NCBI RefSeq assembly: GCF_900142955.1
Contig: NZ_FRCP01000018.1
Location: 62,001-126,000, forward strand
Direction: 5' to 3'
Source: Anaerosporobacter mobilis DSM 15930
GTDB taxonomy: Bacteria; Bacillota; Clostridia; Lachnospirales; Lachnospiraceae
Length of the DNA stretch: 64,000 nucleotides
In this document: positions 41,390-49,450 of the stretch, in pieces
Layout of the letters: each line of letters starts with the position of its first letter
Numbering within the stretch: the first letter of the stretch is position 1
Program-made: the position numbers and the translations under genes
The notes under the pieces: generated by a model
Database searches by the model: none
Seen by the model: only the letters and a program-made list of their open reading frames with translations
What the model was told of the DNA's origin: nothing

Positions 41390-41740
41390 TTGGAAAAAAG
41401 AAGAAGTAAAAGAATACCGGTTCATCTACATTTAGAGATATCATCTTTGTTTAATCAGGATAATGGTTTAGTTACAATTGCGAATACACCAATTGAAGTG
41501 ATTAACATATCAAGAACAGGGATTGGTTTTATCACAGAAAGTATGTTACCAACAGGATTTTATTTTAATGCATGTTTACAATTTAATAGTGAAGATTCCA
41601 AGTTATACTGTGTTGTTAAGATTTTGAGGTCTGAGTTTGCTGGTGGAAATTCTACTATCTATGGTTGTGAGTTTGTCGGTATAGCACCTGTGTTTTCGTA
41701 CATATTTGATCAATTAGAAGAGGAGTATGAAGGTGAATAG
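41390..41740 (+). CDS. PilZ-domain protein (probable c-di-GMP effector)
   Basis: 116 residues, read from a TTG start with GAAAGGGG about 10 nt upstream; no ATG fits. The N-terminal RRSKR corresponds to the RxxxR c-di-GMP motif and NISRTGIGF to the (D/N)xSxxG motif, so both ligand-binding parts are present. It is a single-domain PilZ protein that could respond to c-di-GMP and act on motility, adhesion or secretion partners. Its last 14 nt overlap the next gene. Confidence 0.82.
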   Translation: MEKRRSKRIPVHLHLEISSLFNQDNGLVTIANTPIEVINISRTGIGFITESMLPTGFYFNACLQFNSEDSKLYCVVKILRSEFAGGNSTIYGCEFVGIAPVFSYIFDQLEEEYEGE

Positions 41741-42317
41741 GTTAGACCAACAGATGAACTTCATTATGGAAGTGGACAAGTTAAAGGAGATAACAAGACA
41801 GACATATATATCTAGTGGAAAACGACTTGAAAATGATGCAGAGCATTCTTATAGTTTAGCGCTTATGGTTGCCTTGTTGAGTGAACATGCAGAAGAGAAG
41901 ATTGATGTTGCGAAGACAATGTTAATGGTATTGATTCATGATATTGTAGAAATTGATGCTGGAGATACCTATGCATATGATGATGTTTTAAATCAAACAA
42001 AGAGGGAACGTGAAGTTTTGGCAGCAGATAGAATATTCAATCTATTACCAGAGGATCAGGCCGTATATATACGTTCGTTATGGGAAGAGTTTGAGGAAGG
42101 ACAGACACCTGAAGCAAAGTTCGCATTAACAGTTGATAAGATTCAACCACTGACTTTGAATGATCATACAAAAGGTAGAGCCTGGAGAGAACATGAGGTT
42201 CACCTAGACAAAGTGATGAAGAGAAATGAGCACACACCCGATGGTTCTCAAGTTCTGTGGGAGTTTGCGAAGAGTATCATTGATAAAAACGTTGCAAATG
42301 GTAATATTAAAAGCTAG
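41727..42317 (+). CDS. HD-domain hydrolase, YfbR/HDDC2-like nucleotidase
   Basis: 196 residues. The metal-binding HD signature is visible: His in DAEHSYS (about 38), HD in LIHDIVEIDAGD (about 72) and a downstream Asp near KFALTVDKIQP. The family hydrolyses 5'-deoxynucleotide or other monophosphates. It overlaps the PilZ gene by 14 nt, so the two are coexpressed. A link to nucleotide signalling is possible but not shown. Confidence 0.8.
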   Translation: MKVNRLDQQMNFIMEVDKLKEITRQTYISSGKRLENDAEHSYSLALMVALLSEHAEEKIDVAKTMLMVLIHDIVEIDAGDTYAYDDVLNQTKREREVLAADRIFNLLPEDQAVYIRSLWEEFEEGQTPEAKFALTVDKIQPLTLNDHTKGRAWREHEVHLDKVMKRNEHTPDGSQVLWEFAKSIIDKNVANGNIKS

Positions 42318-42328
42318 TGGAAGTTAAC

Positions 42329-42482
42329 TAATTGCAAAACTCAATTTGTTTTTTCAAAGTTCTTGGCTAATATATAACACAAAACACGTTACACACAAAG
42401 AACTACTATAGGTATTTCACTAGTATTACTTAGTTATACTAAATTAACCAAAAAACAATTGGATTTTGTGAGTTTGCAATTA
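42329..42482. repeat. Large palindromic repeat D after the HD hydrolase gene
   Basis: TAATTGCAAAACTC (from 42329) mirrors GAGTTTGCAATTA (to 42482), with a further AATTTGTTTTTT/AAAAAACAATT pairing inside. The left arm also contains ATAACACAAAACACGTTACAC, aligning with ATAACACGAAACACGCTGCAC of element B. It starts 12 nt after a stop codon. Confidence 0.75.
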
Positions 42483-42518
42483 CTATTAAAATTATAGAAT
42501 ATAGAAGGAGAGTAGAAT

Positions 42519-44558
42519 ATGGATTATAGAGTAAAATTAAAAGATGAAAACGAATTAATGAGAGAACGATTTGATTTAGCAGCTGAAAGAATTAGTCAAA
42601 TCCCATCTGAGAGTACAGTAAAGGAGCCATATCTTGATTATTTTCATAAAGTAGCTATGTATATTATTGAGATGAAAGATACGTTCTTGTCGATAGAAGA
42701 TGGTAGTTATGCGAATAAATCGCTTGAAGAGCTACAAACCATGAATCAAGATCTATATGAGGATATTCTTGAAGAAAATTATGAGACAAGTTACGCAAAT
42801 CCAGAGTATGCATGTAAGATGTTAGGTGAGGATTATGGTAAGGTATTAACTTGTCTGTATGCTAGATTGCGTTCCTGTTTAGCAGGTGCTTTTGAATATC
42901 GTTTATTCGATATGACCATTAATATGGAGTTATTCATTGAAATCTACAATCTTTTTGAAGAGGAAGATGAAACAACATACAAAGAAGTAAAGTCAGCATT
43001 ATATTACACGGCAACCGATTATAGTGAGGAAGTATGCTATTATCGTACGAGAGAGTTATTAGATCCAGAATTATCTTTCTTAACTGATATTATTATGGAC
43101 TCTGATCTGACAGATTTACGTTATCTATATCAATATGGGGAACATATTACGGAGAACGAAATTAAAACAGCCGAATACATGAATAGTTTAAGTCAAGAGA
43201 AGATTGATGCAATGGCATTTACTTATACAGAAGGGTATCGAATTGGATTTATCTATGCAAACATTGACCTTTCGAAAAAGGGCATCGTTAATATTCGTTA
43301 TGAAAAAGGATTTGAGCGTATGGTACGTGCCGCAATCAAACAATTTGAAAAGTTAGGTTTGAAACCTTCTATCAGAAGAAGTGGTGCAAACAAATTTAAT
43401 AAGCAATATGATTATGACCATCGTTTTGATTATGCATTATTCTTCGATAAAGCTTATGTAGAGAAGAGACTAGCGCATCTAAGAAAAGCATATGAAGCAT
43501 TCAAAAAACAAGCTTCCTTGTTTGCAGGACCAGCAGTAATCGAAACATTTGGTGAGAAGCCATTCACACCAGTAAGTAAATCAGCTAGCAACAAATTAAG
43601 TGAAAAACAACAAAAACTTGATGTTGAATTCAGTCGTGACTCTCGTTTACTTATGAATGAGTATATCAAGGGTGATGAAAGAAGCTTTACTATAATTGCA
43701 TATCCAGTGCCTGAAATCGGCGAGAAATTCGAAGAAATCTTTGATGAAACGGTGAAAGTGAATACACTTGATTATAATCTATACAAAGAGATACAACAAA
43801 AGTTAATTGATACCTTAGATCAAGGGGAATATGTTCATATTCTAGGAACCGGAGTAAACAAAACAGATCTTAAAGTGAGTTTACATCAAATTAATGATCC
43901 GGCAAAGCAAACAGGCTTTGAGAACTGTCTTGCGGATGTTAATATCCCTGTGGGTGAAGTGTTCACATCACCAAAACTTACTGGAACAGATGGCGTTTTA
44001 CATGTAAGTGAAGTGTACTTGAATGACTACAAATACATGGATTTAGCATTAACTTTAAAGGATGGTAAGATTGTAGAATATACTTGTAAGAACTTTGAAG
44101 AGGAAGAAGAGAATAAGAAATTCATTAAAGAAAACCTTTTATTCAACCATGATACCTTACCAATGGGCGAGTTCGCAATTGGAACCAATACAACGGCTTA
44201 TGTAATGGGAAGAAAGTATAATATTCAAGATAAATTACCGATTCTTATTGCTGAAAAGACAGGACCTCACTTTGCTATGGGTGATACTTGCTTTAGTATG
44301 AGTGAAGAAGTAATTACTCGTAATCCGGATGGGAAAGAGATGATTGCTAAGGATAATGAATGCTCTATTTTACGTAAAACAGATATTACAAAGGCATATT
44401 ATAATTGCCACACGGATATTACAATTCCTTATGATGAACTAGGGGAGATTGCAGTATATAAAAAAGATGGTGAGAAGATAGTTATTATCGAAAATGGTAG
44501 ATTTGTTTTAGCTGGTACAGAAGAGCTTAATAAACCTCTTGATGAAATGAACGTTTAA
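42519..44558 (+). CDS. M29-type metallo-aminopeptidase with long N-terminal extension
   Basis: 679 residues. The C-terminal half (about 350-679) follows the thermophilic aminopeptidase (M29/AmpS) pattern, with candidate ligands Glu480 (PVGEVFTSP), Glu551 (LPMGEFAIGTN), His584 (GPHFAMGD), His631 and Asp633 (NCHTD). Typical AmpS proteins have about 400 residues; here some 250-300 extra helical, acidic residues precede the peptidase part, with no recognised domain. No signal peptide, so it is cytoplasmic and probably releases N-terminal amino acids from peptides. Its start has AGGAGAG 7 nt upstream. Confidence 0.8.
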   Translation: MDYRVKLKDENELMRERFDLAAERISQIPSESTVKEPYLDYFHKVAMYIIEMKDTFLSIEDGSYANKSLEELQTMNQDLYEDILEENYETSYANPEYACKMLGEDYGKVLTCLYARLRSCLAGAFEYRLFDMTINMELFIEIYNLFEEEDETTYKEVKSALYYTATDYSEEVCYYRTRELLDPELSFLTDIIMDSDLTDLRYLYQYGEHITENEIKTAEYMNSLSQEKIDAMAFTYTEGYRIGFIYANIDLSKKGIVNIRYEKGFERMVRAAIKQFEKLGLKPSIRRSGANKFNKQYDYDHRFDYALFFDKAYVEKRLAHLRKAYEAFKKQASLFAGPAVIETFGEKPFTPVSKSASNKLSEKQQKLDVEFSRDSRLLMNEYIKGDERSFTIIAYPVPEIGEKFEEIFDETVKVNTLDYNLYKEIQQKLIDTLDQGEYVHILGTGVNKTDLKVSLHQINDPAKQTGFENCLADVNIPVGEVFTSPKLTGTDGVLHVSEVYLNDYKYMDLALTLKDGKIVEYTCKNFEEEEENKKFIKENLLFNHDTLPMGEFAIGTNTTAYVMGRKYNIQDKLPILIAEKTGPHFAMGDTCFSMSEEVITRNPDGKEMIAKDNECSILRKTDITKAYYNCHTDITIPYDELGEIAVYKKDGEKIVIIENGRFVLAGTEELNKPLDEMNV

Positions 44559-44583
44559 TAGTAAATATATATAGATATATGAG

Positions 44584-44623
44584 AAAGGGCTAACTTCACA
44601 TTACGTGAAGTTAGTCCTTTCTT
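44584..44623 (+). terminator. Terminator after the aminopeptidase gene
   Basis: A 16-bp stem (44584-44599 with 44605-44620, one G-U) with loop ATTAC, followed by CTTGTT. Confidence 0.8.
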
Positions 44624-44728
44624 GTTAGGCTTCAGCTTGTTGTTCATTGTGGAGTTTCTCAACAGAGAAACAGATGCAAGAGGGTGCACATAAGAAAAGT
44701 AAGGGAAGCAATACATTGGAAGAATTTG

Positions 44729-44757
44729 TTGACATAATAAACAATTGAGGATATTAT
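44729..44757 (+). promoter_or_regulatory. Strong promoter of the alpha-glucoside LacI-type regulator
   Basis: TTGACA (44729-44734), 17 bp, TATTAT (44752-44757). Start of transcription is expected at about 44764, beside the operator at 44766. Confidence 0.75.
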
Positions 44758-44765
44758 GTATTAGT

Positions 44766-44778
44766 AAAAACGTTTTCG
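44766..44778. promoter_or_regulatory. LacI-type operator, copy 1
   Basis: AAAAACGTTTTCG, with core palindrome AAAACGTTTT, sits at the expected transcription start and implies autorepression. It also resembles catabolite-control (cre) sites. Confidence 0.65.
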
Positions 44779-44792
44779 CTAGGGGGAAAAGG

Positions 44793-45812
44793 ATGAAAGT
44801 GACAATAAGAGATGTCGCAAATGCGGCAGGTGTTTCAGTGGGTACTGTTTCAAGGGCATTTAATGGATATCAGGATATTAATGTAGAGACAAAGAAAAAA
44901 GTTTTTGAGGCAGCAAAAAAATTGGGATATGCACCTAATGTTAATGCAAGAAGTTTGTCAGCAAAAGTTTCTAAGAATATGGGACTGATTGTATCCGGTT
45001 TTTTACAAAGTGATAGAAGAGATGGATTTGTTCATATGCTATTAAAAGGAACATATCGATATGCATTTGAACATTATCTTGAGGTAGCTTTATATACCTT
45101 GGATTCTGAAAATCAGAGTGAGAAAACATATGCCAGATTTTGTGCAGAACATAGTATTTTTGGGGCTATTTTAAGTGGTGTAGCTACGACGGATCCTTAT
45201 TTTAAAGAGCTAATGAATGCAGGTATGCCTTGTGTGTTAATAGACGTAGACATACAAGCGAAAGGAGTTGGATCCATATCGGTAGATAATGTTAAGGCGG
45301 CTATGGAAATTACGGAGTATCTTTTGAATGCGAATCATGAAAAGATAGTTGTTGTTCAAGGTAAAGAAGATGCTGCAGTTAATAACTACAGAATGACCGG
45401 AATTGTGGAAACTCTCAGTAAAAGAGGAATAGAGTTAACGAGTGATCAGATATTAACCTGTAACTTTAGTGAGACATTAACTTACAATAAAGTAAAGGAA
45501 TATATCTTAAAGAATGGTAAGGAAAGTGTAACAGCATTTCTTTGTTTAAGTGATATTATGGCACTGGGAGTAATGAAAGCAGTGCGTGAATTAGGATATT
45601 CCATACCCGAGGATTTCTCAGTAATTGGGTTTGATGGAATACCGATTACAGCTTATACCACTCCTGGACTTACGACAATTGAACAAGATGTAGAAGAGAT
45701 GGGGTATCAAGCGGGAGCATTATTGCAAGAATTAATGAAAAATCCCAATATGTCAAAGAAAGTATATGTACCATACACCTTTAAAGAGCGTGGTAGTGTA
45801 AAAAAACTATAG
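44793..45812 (+). CDS. LacI-family regulator of the alpha-glucoside phosphorylase locus
   Basis: 339 residues from the ATG at 44793. The frame extends upstream to 44745, but that would run through the operator, and AGGGGG lies at the right distance before 44793. Helix-turn-helix VTIRDVANAAGVSVGTVSRAFNG (about 2-24), hinge APNVNARSLSAK (about 48-60) and a sugar-binding-type effector domain with a C-terminal GFDGIPI and TTIEQD motif. Its operator AAAAACGTTTWCG is found at its own promoter, twice before the importer operon and twice around the GH127 promoter. Confidence 0.9.
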   Translation: MKVTIRDVANAAGVSVGTVSRAFNGYQDINVETKKKVFEAAKKLGYAPNVNARSLSAKVSKNMGLIVSGFLQSDRRDGFVHMLLKGTYRYAFEHYLEVALYTLDSENQSEKTYARFCAEHSIFGAILSGVATTDPYFKELMNAGMPCVLIDVDIQAKGVGSISVDNVKAAMEITEYLLNANHEKIVVVQGKEDAAVNNYRMTGIVETLSKRGIELTSDQILTCNFSETLTYNKVKEYILKNGKESVTAFLCLSDIMALGVMKAVRELGYSIPEDFSVIGFDGIPITAYTTPGLTTIEQDVEEMGYQAGALLQELMKNPNMSKKVYVPYTFKERGSVKKL

Positions 45813-45913
45813 CGATTTCAATGTGTTTTATAACAAAGTGACGATGATTTTACAATGTATTAATGAAATATAGCAAAACAGATAAAAAAGAACCAAAAAA
45901 AATTAAAACATTG

Positions 45914-45942
45914 TTGACATCGTCTATAGTTAGTGTTATTAT
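45914..45942 (+). promoter_or_regulatory. Promoter of the alpha-glucoside importer operon
   Basis: TTGACA (45914-45919), 17 bp, TATTAT (45937-45942). The first operator begins 9 bp downstream of the -10. Confidence 0.75.
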
Positions 45943-45950
45943 AATATTAC

Positions 45951-45964
45951 AAAAACGTTTACGG
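45951..45964. promoter_or_regulatory. LacI-type operator, copy 2
   Basis: AAAAACGTTTACGG at the expected transcription start of the importer operon. Confidence 0.7.
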
Positions 45965-45966
45965 AA

Positions 45967-46004
45967 ATAAGCAGGTATTATAAATACCATTGCTTATATT
46001 TTTT
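45967..46004 (+). terminator. Attenuator-like terminator in the importer leader
   Basis: ATAAGCA-GGTAT pairs with ATACC-(AT)-TGCTTAT around a 5-nt loop and runs into six Ts (45999-46004). It lies between promoter and first gene, flanked by the two operators. Confidence 0.75.
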
Positions 46005-46014
46005 ACTGGCAACC

Positions 46015-46028
46015 AAAAACGTTTACGG
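46015..46028. promoter_or_regulatory. LacI-type operator, copy 3
   Basis: AAAAACGTTTACGG, identical to copy 2 and 64 bp downstream (about six helical turns), just ahead of the ribosome site. Paired sites could loop or form a roadblock. Confidence 0.65.
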
Positions 46029-46055
46029 TAAATTATAACATTGGAGGTTTTATGT

Positions 46056-47351
46056 ATGTGGAAAAAATTTATAGCTTTATCTATGGGTTTAGTTCTTTGC
46101 GCATCCTTATTAGCTGGATGTGGTAAAAAGGACAACGCAAATTCAGGTGGAAGTACTACAGAGGGTTCAACTAACCAAGATAGTGGTAAGAAAGTTGACA
46201 TTCGTGTAACTAGATGGGGAGATACGGAGAACAAAGCTGAAAAGCAATTAATTGATGAATTTAATGCGAACAATGATAAGAACATTAATATCATCTATGA
46301 TGTTGTACCAGGTGATGGATATGGTGATAGATTAACAACATCTTTCTCATCAGGGGATGGATACGATGTATTCCTATCTGGTGAAGGTGATTTCTTCAAA
46401 TGGGTTGATAAAGGCTTAACATACCCAATGGATGAATTGATGGCAAATGATACAAGCTTTGCTGGTACAATTTCTGAATCCTTAATGCAAATGGGAAATA
46501 TCAATGGTAAGCAAAACTACATCGTAGCAGACCAGAATCCAATCTGTTTATACTATAACAGAGATATGTTCGATGCAGCAGGAATTGAGTATCCAAACGA
46601 TGATTGGACTTGGGATGATTTAATCGCAGCAGCAGAAAAACTTACTGTAAAGAATGCCGATGGTTCCTACGAATCATATGGTTTTAATGCTCAAAGTTGG
46701 GGATATGCAGTAATGACTTACTTAGAATCCTTAGGTTTAGAGTTCATGAATGAAGATGGAACAGTTGCTGATGGATATTTAAATAACCCAGAAGTAGCGA
46801 AAGCTCTTGAACAATACTTCGCTATGGCAGAGGAACCAAACAAAGTTTCACCAGCAAGTGCCGACCTTGATACTTTTGGTAGTGCTACATCCATGATGGT
46901 TAACAACAAATTAGGTATGTTTATCAGCGGTGGTTGGGATGTAATTCCATTACGAGAGGCTGGTATTAATTATGGTACTGCTTTAATTCCTGGTAACCAC
47001 AAATCATATGTATGTGCTGGAGGTTATGCAATCGGCGCTAACACTAAGAATCCAGAAGCAGCTTGGGAAGTAGTAAAATTATTAACTAGCCCTGAGGCAT
47101 CAGAATTAAGACAAGAATTAGAAGGTATATTACCAACTTCGAAAGAAGGTATGGAAGAATTCTTGAAAACTGCAGATGAAAGAGATCATGCATTAATTAG
47201 AACTTTAGATTATGGTGTACAACCAATTGGTATGCGTTCTGAATTAGGTAGCAAGATTAACGAAAAGACAAGCGAAATATTTGAAAGAATAATCTACAAA
47301 GACGGAACAGCACAAGAAATTTTAGATGAAACATTAGCTAGTCTTAAATAA
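46056..47351 (+). CDS. Sugar ABC transporter substrate-binding lipoprotein
   Basis: 431 residues from the ATG at 46056, 8 nt after GGAGG; the frame's TTG at 46041 contains the ribosome site and is rejected. Lipobox LLAGC near residue 18, S/T/G-rich linker, then a family 1 solute-binding domain with DWTWDDLIAAAEKLT. First gene of an operon continuing with two permeases and cytoplasmic alpha-glucoside enzymes; the ligand is presumably an alpha-linked gluco-oligosaccharide. Expression should be controlled by the operators and attenuator upstream. Confidence 0.9.
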   Translation: MWKKFIALSMGLVLCASLLAGCGKKDNANSGGSTTEGSTNQDSGKKVDIRVTRWGDTENKAEKQLIDEFNANNDKNINIIYDVVPGDGYGDRLTTSFSSGDGYDVFLSGEGDFFKWVDKGLTYPMDELMANDTSFAGTISESLMQMGNINGKQNYIVADQNPICLYYNRDMFDAAGIEYPNDDWTWDDLIAAAEKLTVKNADGSYESYGFNAQSWGYAVMTYLESLGLEFMNEDGTVADGYLNNPEVAKALEQYFAMAEEPNKVSPASADLDTFGSATSMMVNNKLGMFISGGWDVIPLREAGINYGTALIPGNHKSYVCAGGYAIGANTKNPEAAWEVVKLLTSPEASELRQELEGILPTSKEGMEEFLKTADERDHALIRTLDYGVQPIGMRSELGSKINEKTSEIFERIIYKDGTAQEILDETLASLK

Positions 47352-47388
47352 TTTATGTAGCGACTAGACGGTAATTAATCTGTCTGGC

Positions 47389-47468
47389 ATAGAGAGATTC
47401 TTTGAGTTATTACATTGTGATAGAGACTTTATTAAATGTGATTAAAGATTAAGAATCTCTCTATTTTT
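47389..47468 (+). terminator. Hairpin with T-run between binding protein and permease genes
   Basis: A perfect 14-bp stem (47389-47402 with 47451-47464) encloses 48 nt and is followed by TTTTT. It probably causes partial termination so that permeases are made below binding-protein level. Confidence 0.65.
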
Positions 47469-47576
47469 ATAAACTAAGTTAGATACAATCATAATTTATT
47501 GATTTAGTTTGGCTTAAACTTAAGGTTTAGAACTAAGTTCTTTCAATTTTAAGATCAAAAGAAAAGAGGTTTGTTT

Positions 47577-48506
47577 ATGAAGAAGAATAAAACAGCCCAA
47601 AAAAGTAAGAGAACAATTGCTCAAAAACGTGAAAATCGTTATGGATATGCATTTGTTATGCCTTGGATTTTAGGACTATTTATCTTTACTTTAGTACCAA
47701 TGATATTCTCAGCAGTATTATCTGTATGCGAATGGGATATTGTAACTGGATTAAAAACAATTAAATTTGTTGGACTTGACAACTTTAAACGATTGACTGT
47801 GGACCCCGATTTTAAAAAGTCACTTATTGTAACTTTTAAATTCTGTCTGATTTCCATACCATTTTATCAGATTATTTCATTAGGAATTGCCTTACTGTTA
47901 AATATGCGTGTGAAATTCATGAAATCATTCCGTTTGATTTATTTTTTACCTTCTATCATCCCAGTTATTGCTTCTACCATGATTTGGACTCAGATCTTTG
48001 GTGAACAAGGCTTGTTAAATCAAGCACTTAAAATCTTCGGAATCAAAGGACCTGCGTGGCTCAACAATCCGAAGACAGCACTTTATGCTTTAATTATCAT
48101 GGGTGTTTGGGGTGTTGGTAATACCATGATTATCTATTTATCTGGTTTGCAAGGTGTTAGTGCGGAATTAAAAGAAGCAGCTGCAATAGATGGAGCCAAC
48201 AGTTTTGTGACATTCTTTAAAATCGTAGTTCCTATGATTTCACCTACGATCTTCTTTAATGTAGTTATGGCTGTCATTAGTTCCTTCCAATACTTCACAC
48301 AGGCATTCGTTATGACAGAAGGTGGTCCTTTAAAATCCACTCTTTTCTATAATCTATACTTATATACAACGGCTTATAAGAACTATGAGATGGGTTACGC
48401 AGCAGCATTAGCATGGGTTATGTTTGCAATAATCATGGTATTTACGTTATTGGTAATAAAGAGTTCAAGTTTTTGGGTTTATTACCAAAACGATGATAAG
48501 ATATAG
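47577..48506 (+). CDS. Sugar ABC transporter permease (UgpA/MsmF type)
   Basis: 309 residues from the ATG at 47577, preceded by AAGAGG; a TTG two codons upstream is rejected. Six membrane helices, EAA loop ELKEAAAIDGANSFVTFFKI (about 200-220). It partners the permease encoded 11 nt downstream. No ATPase gene is nearby. Confidence 0.9.
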   Translation: MKKNKTAQKSKRTIAQKRENRYGYAFVMPWILGLFIFTLVPMIFSAVLSVCEWDIVTGLKTIKFVGLDNFKRLTVDPDFKKSLIVTFKFCLISIPFYQIISLGIALLLNMRVKFMKSFRLIYFLPSIIPVIASTMIWTQIFGEQGLLNQALKIFGIKGPAWLNNPKTALYALIIMGVWGVGNTMIIYLSGLQGVSAELKEAAAIDGANSFVTFFKIVVPMISPTIFFNVVMAVISSFQYFTQAFVMTEGGPLKSTLFYNLYLYTTAYKNYEMGYAAALAWVMFAIIMVFTLLVIKSSSFWVYYQNDDKI

Positions 48507-48517
48507 GAGGTGCTCAG

Positions 48518-49363
48518 ATGATAAGTAAGAGAAATAATATATTGTCAGGTGTAGCAAGAGTAGTTTCGATGATACTTTTGTTAGTAGGTGCAGTTCTCAT
48601 TTTGACTCCTCTATTATGGACTATCTCTATGGCACTAAAACCAGATTCCGAGATTTATAGTAGCAATTTCTTCCCAAAGGTTTTAAAGTGGAGCAACTTT
48701 CCTAAAGCATTATCCTCCATTGATTTCTTCTTATATTTGAAGAATACCTTAGTAATTTTAGTTCCAAACCTAATTGGTACGGTATTTTCCTCTGCGCTTG
48801 TAGCATATGGCTTCTCCAGATTTAATTTTAAATGGAAGAGAGGATGGTTCCTGATTCTGTTAGCAACTATGATGTTACCAGGTCAGATTACGATGATACC
48901 ACAATTCTTAATCTTCCGTCAAATGGGTTGGGTAAACACTCCACTTCCTTTAATAGTTCCTGCATTTTTCGGTGGTGGTGCATTTAATATTTTCTTATTA
49001 AGACAGTATATGTCTGGTATACCAAAGGATTTTGATGAAGCGGCTAGAATTGATGGAGCTGGTCCTGGTAGGGTATTTTGGAAACTTATGTTACCAATGT
49101 GTAAGCCTGTACTAACTGCTATCACTATCTTTACTTTCATGGGTGTTTGGAATGACTTCAATGGTCCTTTAATCTACTTATATGATAGTAAGAAGTTTAC
49201 ATTATCCATCGGTCTTTCCTTCTTTAAGGGACTTTATACAAGTAAATGGAACTTACTAATGGCAGCAACAATCATTGTTATGATACCAATTTTAATACTA
49301 TTCTTTGTTGCTCAAGAGTATATCATTGACGGTATCTCTATTTCATCTGGTACGAAAGGTTAA
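48518..49363 (+). CDS. Sugar ABC transporter permease (UgpE/MsmG type)
   Basis: 281 residues, six membrane helices, EAA loop DFDEAARIDGAGPGRVFWKL (about 170-190). AGGAGG site 8 nt upstream, inside the spacer after the first permease. Completes the importer membrane unit; an MsmX-like ATPase from elsewhere is required. Confidence 0.9.
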   Translation: MISKRNNILSGVARVVSMILLLVGAVLILTPLLWTISMALKPDSEIYSSNFFPKVLKWSNFPKALSSIDFFLYLKNTLVILVPNLIGTVFSSALVAYGFSRFNFKWKRGWFLILLATMMLPGQITMIPQFLIFRQMGWVNTPLPLIVPAFFGGGAFNIFLLRQYMSGIPKDFDEAARIDGAGPGRVFWKLMLPMCKPVLTAITIFTFMGVWNDFNGPLIYLYDSKKFTLSIGLSFFKGLYTSKWNLLMAATIIVMIPILILFFVAQEYIIDGISISSGTKG

Positions 49364-49450
49364 TGCCTGTATACAAGCAATATTTTATGAGAGTTCTAGT
49401 TAGAAGAACTAATATTAATCTTAGATAAGTAAAGGAGCATGGATTTAATA

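Noticed and set aside
44766..46028. AAAACGTTT sites as pure CcpA cre sites
   Set aside because: They resemble cre, but five near-identical copies cluster around one LacI regulator and its neighbours, one at that regulator's own start. A local operator is the simpler reading; dual use is not excluded.
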